A stretch of 64,000 nt of DNA from Arthrobacter sp. Soc17.1.1.1 (GCF_036867195.1 NZ_JBAJII010000001.1:248001-312000), one strand, 5' to 3'. Numbered from the stretch's first letter, positions 1 through 8,539 are shown. Notes: generated from the letters alone by a model not told the origin. Numbers and translations: made by a program.

Positions 1-1323
1 GTCGCGGCCGCCATGGTCGGGACGGTCGTCGAGTGGTACGAGTTCTTCCTCTATGCCACGGCGGCGAGCCTGGTCTTCGGGACCTTCTTCTTCCCCAACG
101 CCGGCTCCGAACTCGACGGCATCATCGCGGCCTTCCTCACGTACGCCGTCGGTTTCGTGGCCCGGCCGCTCGGCGGGATCGTCTTCGGGCAGATCGGCGA
201 CAAGCTCGGCCGCAAGCACACGCTGCAGCTCACCATCATCCTCGTCGGCGTCGCCACGTTCCTCATGGGCTGCCTGCCCGGGTTCGACTCGATCGGCTAC
301 TGGGCCCCTGCACTGCTGGTGATCCTGCGCTTCATCCAGGGCTTCGCCGTCGGCGGGGAGTGGGGCGGCGCCGTGCTCCTCGTCGCCGAGCACAGCCCCG
401 ACCGGTCCCGCGGGTTCTGGTCCAGCTGGCCGCAGGCGGCCGTCCCGGTGGGCAACCTCCTCGCCACGCTCGTGCTGCTGGGCATGAGCTGGATCCTGCC
501 GCAGGACGAGTTCCTCAGCTGGGGCTGGCGCGTGGCGTTCTGGGTCTCCGCGATCATCGTGGTGATCGGCTACTACATCCGGACGCACGTCAGCGAGGCC
601 CCGATCTTCCTCGAGGCTCGCGAGAAGATCGAATCCGAGAAGGCGGTCAGCTACGGCGTCCTCGAAGTGGTCAAGCGGTACCCCAGGGGTGTCCTCGGAG
701 CGATGGGACTGCGATTCGCCGAGAACATCCTCTACTACATCATCGTCAGCTTCACGATCGTCTACCTGAAGACGGTGCACCAGTACGACACCTCCCAGCT
801 CCTGCTGGCCCTCCTGATCGCGCACGTGGTCCACTTCGCCGTCATCCCGCAGGTGGGCAGGCTGTCCGACGCGTTCGGCCGCAAGCCGGTCTACCTCGTC
901 GGGGTGGTCCTCGGTGCCACGTGGGCGTTCTTCGCCTTCCCGCTGTTCGACACCCTGAACCCCTTCCTGATCATCCTCGCCGTCACGATCGGCCTCGTCT
1001 TCCACGCCTTCATGTACGCGGGGCAGCCGGCCATCATGTCGGAGATGTTCCCGACGCGCATGCGGTACTCCGGCGTCTCCCTGGGGTACCAGGTGACCTC
1101 GATCCTCGCGGGCTCGCTCGCGCCGATCATCGCGACCGCCCTCCTGCAGGAATACGACAGCTGGGTGCCCGTGGCCCTCTACCTCGTGGCGGCCTGCGGC
1201 ATCACCCTGGTCGCGGTGCTGACCCTCAAGGAGACCCGCGGGGCATCACTCCGCGAGGTCGACGCGGAGGACGCCCGCCGCCACGGACTGGACGAGCCGC
1301 TCGTGGGACAGGCCAGGCCATGA
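1..1323 (+). CDS. MFS transporter, metabolite:H+ symporter (MHS) family, 5'-truncated
   Basis: This is an integral-membrane secondary transporter that probably imports an organic acid or osmolyte together with protons. The frame is open to base 1 and the first ATG, at 13, falls inside the conserved N-terminal segment (GTVVEWYEFFLY), so the true start lies left of the window. The major-facilitator loop motif GDKLGRKHT follows at about residues 62-70 and a second copy, LSDAFGRKP, sits in the C-terminal half. About twelve hydrophobic segments fit the MHS group (ShiA/ProP/KgtP-like). The stop overlaps the start of the 3-hydroxybutyrate dehydrogenase gene (ATGA), which suggests a substrate in that pathway, such as 3-hydroxybutyrate. 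The family call is firm; the substrate is inference. Confidence 0.88.
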   Translation, partial: VAAAMVGTVVEWYEFFLYATAASLVFGTFFFPNAGSELDGIIAAFLTYAVGFVARPLGGIVFGQIGDKLGRKHTLQLTIILVGVATFLMGCLPGFDSIGYWAPALLVILRFIQGFAVGGEWGGAVLLVAEHSPDRSRGFWSSWPQAAVPVGNLLATLVLLGMSWILPQDEFLSWGWRVAFWVSAIIVVIGYYIRTHVSEAPIFLEAREKIESEKAVSYGVLEVVKRYPRGVLGAMGLRFAENILYYIIVSFTIVYLKTVHQYDTSQLLLALLIAHVVHFAVIPQVGRLSDAFGRKPVYLVGVVLGATWAFFAFPLFDTLNPFLIILAVTIGLVFHAFMYAGQPAIMSEMFPTRMRYSGVSLGYQVTSILAGSLAPIIATALLQEYDSWVPVALYLVAACGITLVAVLTLKETRGASLREVDAEDARRHGLDEPLVGQARP

Positions 1324-2105
1324 GCACGACGGCGTCCCGACCCGCGACGGCCCTGACCGCCGGACCCCTGTCCGGGCGCCGCGCCGTCATCACGGGCGGC
1401 GCGAGCGGGATCGGCGCGGCCTGCGCCCGCGCACTCGCCGGACGGGGAGCGCACGTCGTCGTCGCCGACCGCGACGAGGCCGGCGCGGCGGAGCTGGCCG
1501 CCGACCTCGGCGGCGAGGCGTGGGCGGTCGACCTGCTCGACACGGGGGCGCTCGAGACCCTGACCCTCGAGGCCGACATCCTCGTGAACAACGCGGGCAT
1601 CCAGACCGTCAGCCCGCTCGAGGACTTCGATCCCGAGGACTTCCGGCGCATCCAGCGGCTCATGGTCGAGGTGCCGTTCCTCCTGATCCGCGCCGCCCTG
1701 CCGGGGATGTACGCCCGGGGCTCCGGCCGGATCATCAACATCTCCTCGGTCCACGGGCTGCGGGCCTCGCCGTTCAAGGCCGCCTACGTCACGGCCAAGC
1801 ACGGCCTCGAGGGGCTCTCCAAGGTCACCGCCCTCGAGGGCGGGGCGCACGGCGTCACGAGCAACTGCGTCAACCCCGGCTACGTCCGCACCCCTCTCGT
1901 GGAGAACCAGCTGGCGGACCAGGCACGCGTGCACGGCATCAGCGAGGAGGAGGTGCTCGAGCGGATCATGCTCACCGAGTCGGCGATCAAGCGGCTCGTG
2001 GAACCGGAGGAGGTCGCCTCGCTCGTCGCCTGGCTGGCGGGCGACGACGCCGGGATGGTGACGGGGTCCTCCTACGTCATGGACGGCGGCTGGTCCGCGC
2101 GCTGA
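1320..2105 (+). CDS. bdhA: 3-hydroxybutyrate dehydrogenase (SDR family)
   Basis: This cytosolic short-chain dehydrogenase probably oxidises (R)-3-hydroxybutyrate to acetoacetate with NAD+. The 261-residue protein has the cofactor motif TGGASGIG at residues 25-32, NNAG at 90-93, and the catalytic set Ser143, Tyr156 and Lys160 (YVTAK). The segments SSVHGLRASPFKAAY and NPGYVRTPLVE are characteristic of 3-hydroxybutyrate dehydrogenases rather than of generic SDRs. The ATG at 1320 was chosen because it overlaps the permease stop as ATGA, indicating translational coupling; the frame stays open far upstream, but that part is a shadow of the permease. With the permease it forms a likely uptake-and-oxidation pair for ketone bodies or polyhydroxybutyrate monomers. 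Confidence 0.85.
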   Translation: MSTTASRPATALTAGPLSGRRAVITGGASGIGAACARALAGRGAHVVVADRDEAGAAELAADLGGEAWAVDLLDTGALETLTLEADILVNNAGIQTVSPLEDFDPEDFRRIQRLMVEVPFLLIRAALPGMYARGSGRIINISSVHGLRASPFKAAYVTAKHGLEGLSKVTALEGGAHGVTSNCVNPGYVRTPLVENQLADQARVHGISEEEVLERIMLTESAIKRLVEPEEVASLVAWLAGDDAGMVTGSSYVMDGGWSAR

Positions 2106-2130
2106 GCCGGGCCCGGCCCTCCCGGGAACC

Positions 2131-2164
2131 AGCGACGACGGCGGCCCCACCCGCCGTCGTCGCT
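2131..2164. terminator. Bidirectional terminator hairpin between bdhA and the purine permease
   Basis: A perfect 14-bp stem (2131-2144 with 2151-2164) closes a six-base loop between two convergent genes. The stem is almost all G/C with no clear T tract on either side, as is common in high-GC actinobacteria. Position and symmetry support a terminator serving both genes. Confidence 0.75.
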
Positions 2165-2186
2165 CTCCCGGGGCGGCACGCGGTGA

Positions 2187-3638
2187 TCAGATGCCGAGCA
2201 GCTGCTCGATGGGCCCGATGCCGAAGAACACGACGAACGCCGCCGCGACGGCCCACATCAGCGGGTGCACCTCGCGCCCGCGGCCCTGGATCGCGCGGAT
2301 CAGCACGAAGGCGATGAAGCCCGCGCCGAGGCCGTTGGCGATCGAGTAGGTGAACGGCATGAGGGTGAACGTGAGGAAGGCCGGGATCGCGACACCCCAG
2401 TCCTCGAAGTCGATCCGCCCCACCTGGGCCACCATCATGAAGCCCACCACCACCAGGGCGGGGGCCACGGCCTCGAACGGGACGAGGCTGATGAGCGGCG
2501 TGAAGAACATCGCGAGCAGGAACAGCAGGCCCGTGACGACGTTCGCGAGCCCCGTGCGGGCGCCCTCGCCGATCCCGGCGCCGGATTCGACGTAGATCTG
2601 GTTGGAGGACACCGAGCCCGCACCGCCGGCGACCGCACCGAGCGCGTCGACCACCAGGACCCGGTTCACGCCGGGGATGTTGCCCTTGGCGTCGACGAGC
2701 TTCGCCTCGTTCGCGAGGCCCACCATCGTGCCCATGGCGTCGAAGAAGATGCTGAGCAGGATGGTGAAGGTCAACAGGACGGCGGCGGTGCCACCGAGGT
2801 GGCCGAACGCGCCGAACAAGCTCACGTTGCCCACGAGGCTGAGATCGGGCACGCCCACCCACGACCCGGCGGGCAGTTCGGGCACCACGAGCGACCAGCC
2901 CGCGGGGTTCAGTTCCTGGCCCGGCGCGACGCTGGGGCCGACGTCGAACACGGCCTCGAGCACCACGGCGAGGGCGGTCGCGGCGAGCACGCCGATGAGG
3001 ATGGCGCCGCGCACCCGGCGGACCACGAGGGCGATGGTCAGGATGAGGCCGAAGACGAAGACCAGGGTGGGCCAGCCGATGAGCACGCCGCCGAAGCCGA
3101 GGCCCACGGGCACGGTGGTGTTCGCGACGTCGGGTACGCGGCGCACGAAGCCCGCGTTGACGAGGCCGATCAGGGCGATGAACAGGCCGATGCCCACCAC
3201 GATCGCGGTCTTGAGGCTCTCGGGCACCGCGTTGAAGACCGCCGTCCGGAAGCCCGTGAGGACCAGCACGAGCATGGTGAGCCCGGCGAGCATCACGAGA
3301 CCCATGATGTCCGCCCACGTGAGGCCCGGGTTGGTCGCCACGGTGATGGCGACGAAGGCGTTGACGCCGAGCCCCGTGGCCAGCGCGAACGGGTACCTGG
3401 CCCAGGCACCCATGACGATCGTCAGGATGCCCGCCACGAGCGCCGTCACGGCGGCGACGCGTTCGAAGCCGAGCTCAGCTCCGGAGGAGTCGGCACCGGC
3501 GAGGATGAGCGGGTTGAGCACCACGATGTAGCTCATGGCGAAGAAGGTGGCGAGACCGCCGCGGATCTCCCGCGAGAACGTGGACCCCCGCTGCGTGATG
3601 TCGAAGTAGCGATCCAGCACGGAACCAGTTCTGAGCAT
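2187..3638 (-). CDS. NCS2 family purine permease (AzgA/PbuG-like)
   Basis: This polytopic membrane protein of 483 residues probably imports hypoxanthine, guanine or adenine by proton symport. Its N-terminus (LDRYFDITQRGSTFSREIRGG, then an AMSYIVVLNP segment) is the hallmark of the AzgA-like branch of NCS2, and the length fits that branch. The conserved motif SSNQIYVESGAGIGEGARTG lies near residue 345. Hydrophobic segments run through the whole protein. The ATG at 3638 is preceded by GAGGA at good spacing. It stands alone, facing bdhA, and no purine-riboswitch-like sequence is visible in the roughly 120 bases upstream. The exact base specificity cannot be read from the sequence. Confidence 0.88.
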   Translation of the reverse strand: MLRTGSVLDRYFDITQRGSTFSREIRGGLATFFAMSYIVVLNPLILAGADSSGAELGFERVAAVTALVAGILTIVMGAWARYPFALATGLGVNAFVAITVATNPGLTWADIMGLVMLAGLTMLVLVLTGFRTAVFNAVPESLKTAIVVGIGLFIALIGLVNAGFVRRVPDVANTTVPVGLGFGGVLIGWPTLVFVFGLILTIALVVRRVRGAILIGVLAATALAVVLEAVFDVGPSVAPGQELNPAGWSLVVPELPAGSWVGVPDLSLVGNVSLFGAFGHLGGTAAVLLTFTILLSIFFDAMGTMVGLANEAKLVDAKGNIPGVNRVLVVDALGAVAGGAGSVSSNQIYVESGAGIGEGARTGLANVVTGLLFLLAMFFTPLISLVPFEAVAPALVVVGFMMVAQVGRIDFEDWGVAIPAFLTFTLMPFTYSIANGLGAGFIAFVLIRAIQGRGREVHPLMWAVAAAFVVFFGIGPIEQLLGI

Positions 3639-3762
3639 GGGGGATCCTCGGGCGAAGGGGAGGGGGTGGTCGGGAGAAGTCTATCCCGGGCCCCTCGACG
3701 GACGCGGTTCATGACGGCCGCCGTCCCAGCACCCGGTCAGGGACTCCGCGTAGGGTTGGACC

Positions 3763-4377
3763 ATGTCCGCCCTCCTGCATGCCCGACGCCCCCGGTCGGC
3801 GCGTCGTCGCCCCTTCCGCCCCCTCGCCGCGATCGTGCCCGCCGTCCTGCTCGTCCTCGCCGTGCTCCTCGGCACGGGGGGTGCGGCGAACGCGCACGAT
3901 GAACTGACCGGCAGCAACCCTGCCGAGGGCGCCACGGTGGAGGTGCTGCCGCCCACCCTCGAGCTCGACTTCTCGAACGTCCCGTCCGGGATCGGCGCGC
4001 AGGTCCAGGTCCTCGACGAGGCGGGGACCGACTGGGCCGACGGCCCCGTGTCGATCGTGGACCGGTCCGCCAGCCAGCCGCTGCGGTCCGGCGCGCCGGC
4101 CGGCTCGTACACCGTCAACTGGCGCGTGGTGAGTTCGGACTCGCACCCGATCGAGGGCACCTTCGCCTTCCGGACCCAGCAGGGCTCGACGACGGTGCCG
4201 GATGCGGTGAGCACCGCCGGGCCCGTCGACGCACAGGACGCGCCTGACAACGAGACGCAGGCGGCCGGGGTGAGCGATTTCCCGTGGAGCATCGTGCTGA
4301 TGATCGGGGTCCTGGTGGTCATCGCCGTCGCGCTCGCCGTCACCGCCCGCCGCCGGCTCGGCGCCGGCCGGCAGTAG
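3763..4377 (+). CDS. CopC-domain copper-binding protein, membrane anchored
   Basis: This is a secreted copper-binding protein of 204 residues held by a C-terminal membrane helix. A long basic n-region and hydrophobic core (about residues 20-44) end in ANA, so cleavage would expose His45 as the mature N-terminus; an N-terminal His is part of the CopC Cu(II) site. The CopC beta-sandwich follows (about 45-140) with the conserved SSDSHPIEGTFAF segment that supplies another ligand. A linker leads to a transmembrane helix near residues 172-192 and a short basic tail. No CopD permease or other copper gene is adjacent, so it may act alone in envelope copper handling. Confidence 0.85.
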   Translation: MSALLHARRPRSARRRPFRPLAAIVPAVLLVLAVLLGTGGAANAHDELTGSNPAEGATVEVLPPTLELDFSNVPSGIGAQVQVLDEAGTDWADGPVSIVDRSASQPLRSGAPAGSYTVNWRVVSSDSHPIEGTFAFRTQQGSTTVPDAVSTAGPVDAQDAPDNETQAAGVSDFPWSIVLMIGVLVVIAVALAVTARRRLGAGRQ

Positions 4378-4410
4378 CGCCGGCGGGCCCCGTCCGGCGG
4401 GACCGGGAAC

Positions 4411-5064
4411 CTACGCCCTCAGCGGTGAGATCGCCGCGCGGGGCGGAACGATCCGGTTGAGCGCCGCCGGCCCCTGGGCCACGATCGCGTCGCTCACGAG
4501 TTTCGCCTGCCGCACGATCTCGCGCGTGGTGGGTGTCAGCACTTCCCCGACGCCGACGAGGTGCAGGCCGATCGCGCGCAGGGCGGCCTTGAGGTCCCTG
4601 CCGATCGCGATGCCCATGGAGCGCAGGAACCTCCGCAACTCGTTCTGCGGGTATTTCGTCAGGACCACGTGGTCGGCGAGGAGGACGCCGTCGGCGGTCT
4701 GCACGGCCCATTTCTTGCGCCCTACGGGGCCCTGGATGAGCTTCGGGTGACCGATGATGCTGAGGTGTTCCGCGACGGTGGTCTGCCGGACGTCCAGCCG
4801 GTGGGAGGCGGCATAGGCGCGGAGGAGCCGCATCAGTTCGGTCCGCTCGGACAGGGAGACGGAGTCCGTCATGACGGTGCGCATGGCGCCGGAGTCGGAG
4901 CATTCGAGGCTCTCGACCACGATCGAGCTGATACCGCGGCGGCTGAGTTCGCTGGCGACGGCGAGGCCGGAGAGTCCCGAGCCGATGACCACGGTGCTCG
5001 TGTGCTCCGCGGACGCTGGGGGCGTGGACGCAGAGCGGACCGGGTCAAGGGGCAGGGAATCCAC
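4411..5064 (-). CDS. Short FAD/NAD(P)-binding flavoprotein-like protein
   Basis: This 217-residue protein has an N-terminal dinucleotide-binding fold: a beta strand, the motif GSGLSG at residues 28-33, and an acidic residue (Glu51) closing the second strand. Such folds bind FAD or NAD(P). The remainder (about 60-217) lacks a recognisable catalytic or second cofactor domain and is short for a flavin oxidoreductase, so the protein may be a reduced flavoprotein or a binding domain only. The GTG at 5064 has GGAGAGG upstream. It is transcribed divergently from the universal stress gene, and a 13-bp perfect inverted repeat lies 28 bases upstream. The enzymatic role is unknown. Confidence 0.6.
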   Translation of the reverse strand: MDSLPLDPVRSASTPPASAEHTSTVVIGSGLSGLAVASELSRRGISSIVVESLECSDSGAMRTVMTDSVSLSERTELMRLLRAYAASHRLDVRQTTVAEHLSIIGHPKLIQGPVGRKKWAVQTADGVLLADHVVLTKYPQNELRRFLRSMGIAIGRDLKAALRAIGLHLVGVGEVLTPTTREIVRQAKLVSDAIVAQGPAALNRIVPPRAAISPLRA

Positions 5065-5092
5065 CGGGTCACCTCTCCACTGAGCAATGGTC

Positions 5093-5126
5093 CCGTACGG
5101 TCCGGCGCCTCTTCCGGACCGTACGG
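5093..5126. promoter_or_regulatory. Perfect 13-bp inverted repeat upstream of the flavoprotein-like gene
   Basis: Positions 5093-5105 and 5114-5126 are exact reverse complements separated by eight bases. The element begins 28 bases upstream of the GTG at 5064 on the minus strand, so it would be either a promoter operator or a stem-loop in the leader. No T tract follows on either strand, which argues against a simple terminator. Confidence 0.55.
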
Positions 5127-5226
5127 ACTCTTGGCTGCGAACGGGTCATCCAAGAGCACTACGCACAGAGGCAACCGGCTCATGGCCCGGCCCCCGCAAC
5201 GGGTCTTCGCAGCCTATATAACTTTT

Positions 5227-5248
5227 CAGACCGTGAACAGACCGTGAA
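5227..5248 (+). repeat. Two tandem 11-bp repeats upstream of the universal stress gene
   Basis: The 11-mer CAGACCGTGAA occurs twice head to tail, about 95 bases before the GTG at 5343. A degenerate third copy may follow at 5249. A period of eleven places the copies on the same DNA face, as expected for a regulator binding in tandem; the regulator is unknown. An AT-rich stretch (CTATATAAC) just upstream may be part of the promoter. Confidence 0.5.
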
Positions 5249-5342
5249 CGGACCGGTGGATGGACCGCGGCCGAGCCGGTGCGCTACAAATGAGGGACCG
5301 ACCGCTACAGGCGGTGGGACACGCAACCGAGGGAGGCTTGCC

Positions 5343-6362
5343 GTGGACAGCGAGCATGCAGAAGGCCTGTCGCACGGGCTGGCGCAGCACGGGATCGTCG
5401 TCGGCGTGGACGGGTCGGACCGGAGCACGTGCGCCCTTCTCTGGGCCGCGCGCGAGGCGGAACGGCGCGCGTCGCCGCTGTACGTGGTGACCGCGTACAC
5501 GGTCCCGGTCTTCGCGGCGTCGAGCATGGACGCCGGCTACGCCACCGTGGACGACGACGTCATCCGGGAGAGCGCGCGGGCCGTCCTCGACGAGGCGCTG
5601 ACGCACCTCGAGGGGATGGGCGTGGACGTGCACCCCAGGATCGAGACGGGCGACGCCGCGGGCGTGCTCCTCGACCTCTCCGAGGAAGCAGAGCTCATGG
5701 TGGTGGGCTCGCGGGGCCGCGGCGGTTTCGTGGGCCGCCTCCTCGGCTCCGTCAGCAGCGCCCTGCCCGCGCACGCCAAGTGTCCGACGGCGGTCATCCC
5801 CGTGTGCACCGGGGCGCGCCTCGGCCATCCGGAGCTGGACCGGAAGCCGCGCAGGGACAGGGACCAGGCGGCCGCGCCGGTGGAGCCCGTCGTGGTCGTC
5901 GGCGTCGACGGCTCGGAGCAGGCACGCACGGCCTCCCTGGCCGCAGCCGAGGAAGCCCGGTCGCGAGGGCTGGCGCTCCGCGTCGTCTGCTCGGTGGCGC
6001 CGTTCAACGGCTCCCTCGCCTGGGTGCCGGCGCCCGTGGACCGGGAGGCGCTGCACGCGGACCTCGCCGTCCAGCTCGCCGCAGGCCGCGACTGGCTCAA
6101 GAGCCATTTTCCCGACGTCGACATCCGGGTGGACCTCGTGGACGGACCTCCGGCGGAAGTGCTCATCGAGGCCTCCGCCACGTCGGAACTGCTCGTGGTC
6201 GGTACGCGGGGTCGCGGAGGGTTCGCGGGGATGCTCATGGGCTCCACGAGCCAGGGAGTCCTGCACCACGCCCGCGGGCCGGTGCTGATCGTGCCGGACA
6301 AGGCCGACCCCCGCCTCGACGACCGCAGCTCCTTCGGGCCGATGATCGCTCCGGCCCGGTAG
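5343..6362 (+). CDS. Universal stress protein with two UspA domains
   Basis: This cytosolic stress protein has tandem UspA domains, a form common in actinobacteria under oxygen limitation or other stress. Domain one begins with GIVVGVDGSDRST and ends with the nucleotide-binding loop GSRGRGGFVGRLLGSVS; domain two begins VVVVGVDGSEQA and ends GTRGRGGFAGMLMGSTS. Both loops keep the G-2x-G-9x-G(S/T) pattern of ATP-binding Usp proteins. The GTG at 5343 was chosen because GAGGGAGG lies upstream and because the open extension to 5244 has no Usp-like sequence. The product is 339 residues. It is divergent from the flavoprotein-like gene and preceded by tandem 11-bp repeats. Confidence 0.9.
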   Translation: MDSEHAEGLSHGLAQHGIVVGVDGSDRSTCALLWAAREAERRASPLYVVTAYTVPVFAASSMDAGYATVDDDVIRESARAVLDEALTHLEGMGVDVHPRIETGDAAGVLLDLSEEAELMVVGSRGRGGFVGRLLGSVSSALPAHAKCPTAVIPVCTGARLGHPELDRKPRRDRDQAAAPVEPVVVVGVDGSEQARTASLAAAEEARSRGLALRVVCSVAPFNGSLAWVPAPVDREALHADLAVQLAAGRDWLKSHFPDVDIRVDLVDGPPAEVLIEASATSELLVVGTRGRGGFAGMLMGSTSQGVLHHARGPVLIVPDKADPRLDDRSSFGPMIAPAR

Positions 6363-6371
6363 GAGCAGCGC

Positions 6372-7910
6372 TCAGACGCGTCCCGCGGAGGGGTTCAGCG
6401 GTCCCATGCCGCCCATCGAGGCGAGGTCCGTGACGAGGATGCCCTGCTCGGGATTCAGCGCGTTGACCACCCTGTTGCCGCCGAGGTAGATCGCGACGTG
6501 CCAGATGTCGGCGCCGCTGCCCCAGAACACCAGGTCGCCGGGCCGCATCTGCGACAGCGGCACATGCTGCACGGCCGAGTACTGCTGCGCCGCGGTCCGC
6601 GGCAGGGCCACGCCGGCGGACGCGAAAGCCTGCTGGGTGAGTCCGGAGCAGTCGTAGCCGCGCGGACCGTTATCGCCCCAGGCGTAGTGGTAGGGGTCCC
6701 CCGTCTTCGACAGCGCGTAGCTCATGGCGGCGGCCCCGGCGCCAGTCCCTGACGGCGGTGCCGGGGCGGGACGGACCGGGGTGGGCGCGGGGGCCGGCTG
6801 AATCGGAGCCGGCGGAGCCGGGGCCGGCTGAATCGGAGCCGGCCGAACCGGGGCCGGCGGGGCCGGCGGAGCGGGGGCCGGCCGAACCGGAGCCGGCGGG
6901 GCGGGCGGAGCAGGGACGGGCTGTGCCGGGGCCGGCCGGACGGGTGCGGGTGCGACCTGGACGGGCCCGGGTGCCGGGGGCGCCGGTGTGACGGCAGCCG
7001 GCTGCGGCGTCCGGACAGGGGACACCATCGGAGCGGGCTCACGCAGCGGGGGAGTGCCTGCGGGCGGGCCGGGGTCGGGTGCCGGCGCAGCCGCGGCGGT
7101 GGACTCCGCGATGGTCCTTGCGAGGTCGCGCTCGCGCCGGTCCTGCTCGAGGCCCGCGACGCGCCTGTCCTCGAGCGCGGCGGTGGTGTTCCGCAGGGTG
7201 GCGAGCTGGCCCACGAGGGTGGAGCGCTCGGCTTCCTTCCGGGCCACGAGCTCCTCCGCGTCCTCGGCCGCGTCCCGGGCGTCGTCGCCGGCCGCTGCGG
7301 CGAGGTCCGCCGCCTCCTGGGCGGCCTGCCGTGCAGCCACCGCGTCCTCGGTCAGCGACACCCAGGCCTCACTGGCGGACTCGGCATCCTGCAGGGTGCG
7401 CGTGCTGCTGCTGGACAGCCCGTACAGGGTCGAGGCCCGGTACATGACCTCCTCGGGGCCGCTGCCGTCGAGCACGCTCTCGATCCCGGGGTTCATCCCG
7501 CCGGAGCGGTAGAGGTCACCGGCGAGCCGGCCGACCTGCTGCTCGGCGGCGTCGTGCTTCCGCGCCGCGTCCGCCGCACGCCGGTCCGCCAGGTCGGCGG
7601 CGGTGCGGCGCTCCTGGAGGACGGCGAGGGCGACGTTGTAGGTGTTCTGGGAGCGGAACGCGGTCAGCTGCGCCTCCTGGAGCTGCTCGCCTGCCGCCGT
7701 GATGATGCCCTCGATCTCCGTGACGAGCCCCGCGGCAGCATCGGCGTCGTCCTGTGCGCGCCGGATGTCGTCGGCGGAGGGGAGCGCTGTGGCGGGGGGC
7801 GGCTCGAGCGCGGGAGCCGCCAGGGCCGTACCGGCGGTGCAGCCGATCAGGACGGCGGCGGCCAGGACCGGGGTGATCCTGCGGAGGAGGGAAGTTCTCG
7901 ATGACTGCAC
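6372..7910 (-). CDS. Secreted NlpC/P60 peptidoglycan hydrolase with coiled coil (RipA-like)
   Basis: This is a secreted cell-wall endopeptidase of about 512 residues. A signal peptide (hydrophobic core TPVLAAAVLIGC, cleavage near ALAAPA) leads into a long Ala/Glu/Arg-rich coiled coil, then a proline-rich spacer of PAPAPP-type repeats, then a C-terminal NlpC/P60 domain of about 118 residues. The catalytic Cys is in GYDCSGL (about residue 421) and the His in HVAIYLGG (about residue 471). The layout matches RipA/RipC-type hydrolases that cleave stem peptides at division. The GTG at 7910 was preferred over an upstream start at 7979, which would add 23 residues before the signal peptide. Ribosome-site support is weak. 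Confidence 0.85.
   Translation of the reverse strand: MQSSRTSLLRRITPVLAAAVLIGCTAGTALAAPALEPPPATALPSADDIRRAQDDADAAAGLVTEIEGIITAAGEQLQEAQLTAFRSQNTYNVALAVLQERRTAADLADRRAADAARKHDAAEQQVGRLAGDLYRSGGMNPGIESVLDGSGPEEVMYRASTLYGLSSSSTRTLQDAESASEAWVSLTEDAVAARQAAQEAADLAAAAGDDARDAAEDAEELVARKEAERSTLVGQLATLRNTTAALEDRRVAGLEQDRRERDLARTIAESTAAAAPAPDPGPPAGTPPLREPAPMVSPVRTPQPAAVTPAPPAPGPVQVAPAPVRPAPAQPVPAPPAPPAPVRPAPAPPAPPAPVRPAPIQPAPAPPAPIQPAPAPTPVRPAPAPPSGTGAGAAAMSYALSKTGDPYHYAWGDNGPRGYDCSGLTQQAFASAGVALPRTAAQQYSAVQHVPLSQMRPGDLVFWGSGADIWHVAIYLGGNRVVNALNPEQGILVTDLASMGGMGPLNPSAGRV
6745..7010. repeat. Proline/alanine codon repeats inside the NlpC/P60 gene
   Basis: Short direct repeats, including two copies of a roughly 20-base unit that contains CTGAATCGGAGCC on the plus strand, encode the P-A-P-x-P spacer between the coiled coil and the catalytic domain. 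This is low-complexity coding sequence that could expand or contract by slippage, not a CRISPR array. Confidence 0.7.
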
Positions 7911-8061
7911 GCTGCAACGCTCTTTCGCCGGGATCCGTCGCTGGCGGACGGCCAACACAGAGCTGACCCTAGGGCGCATCAGTCACAATGGCAACAGGTG
8001 CCACACCAGTATCCTAAACAACACTCGTGTCATTTGCCGCCGCATGCGACCGCGTGTCGCG

Positions 8062-8433
8062 TCAGTTCCAGCCGAGTTCGTGGAGCCGCTCGTCGTCGAT
8101 GCCGAAGTGGTGAGCCACCTCATGGACCACGGTCACCAGGATCTCCTCCACCAGTTCCTCGCGGGATGCGCACAGGCGCATGAGGGGTCCCCTGAAGATG
8201 CTGATGCGGTCCGGCAGCGACCCGGCATCCCACCACGAGTCGCGCTCGGTGAGCGGTGTCCCCTCGTAGAGGCCCAGCAGTTCGGTGTCGGCCGGCTCGC
8301 CCGGTGCGGGCTCGTACTCCTCCACCACGAAGATCGCCACGTTGTCCATGGCGCGGGCGAGATCGTCGGGAATCAGGTCGATGGCGTCGTCGACGGCTTC
8401 CTCGAACTCTTCACGCGATACATTGAACGGCAC
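8062..8433 (-). CDS. Small zincin-like metallopeptidase family protein
   Basis: This 123-residue cytosolic protein belongs to the small zincin-like metallopeptidase family found widely in actinobacteria. The zinc-binding signature HEVAHHFG occupies residues 104-111, with His104, Glu105 and His108 as the expected ligands and catalytic base, followed by the conserved GIDDERLHELGW tail that supplies a further acidic ligand. The N-terminal half is acidic and contains the conserved RISIFRGPL segment. Family members usually stand alone and their substrate is unknown. The start is ATG with no overlapping neighbour. The gene is separated from the NlpC/P60 gene by about 150 bases and reads away from the tRNA cluster. 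Confidence 0.85.
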   Translation of the reverse strand: MPFNVSREEFEEAVDDAIDLIPDDLARAMDNVAIFVVEEYEPAPGEPADTELLGLYEGTPLTERDSWWDAGSLPDRISIFRGPLMRLCASREELVEEILVTVVHEVAHHFGIDDERLHELGWN

Positions 8434-8510
8434 GCCCTGATCGTACCGAGCGTCCCGTGTGGTCCCGCCGGACGCCGTGCACCCCTCGGCCCGCCCGCCC
8501 GTCGGCGATT

Positions 8511-8539
8511 TTGTGTAATCGCGGAAGTGCCCCTATAGT
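8511..8539 (+). promoter_or_regulatory. Promoter of the tRNA cluster
   Basis: A -35 box TTGTGT (8511-8516) and a -10 box TATAGT (8534-8539) are separated by exactly 17 bases, roughly 80 bases before the first tRNA. The region is markedly less GC-rich than its surroundings. Spacing and position support a sigma-70-type promoter for the three-tRNA unit. Confidence 0.65.

Noticed and set aside
33..1319. Large open frame upstream of and in phase with bdhA
   Set aside because: It is a GC-bias shadow of the permease gene on the same strand; its translation is Arg/Pro/His-rich with no family features. The real gene begins at 1320.
2265..3902. 545-residue open frame on the plus strand opposite the purine permease
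   Set aside because: It is His/Glu/Gly-rich antisense sequence of a well-supported permease gene and has no recognisable domain.
6745..7010. Short repeated units that might suggest a CRISPR array or VNTR
   Set aside because: The repeats are in frame, encode a Pro/Ala spacer of a wall hydrolase, vary in length and lack unique spacers.
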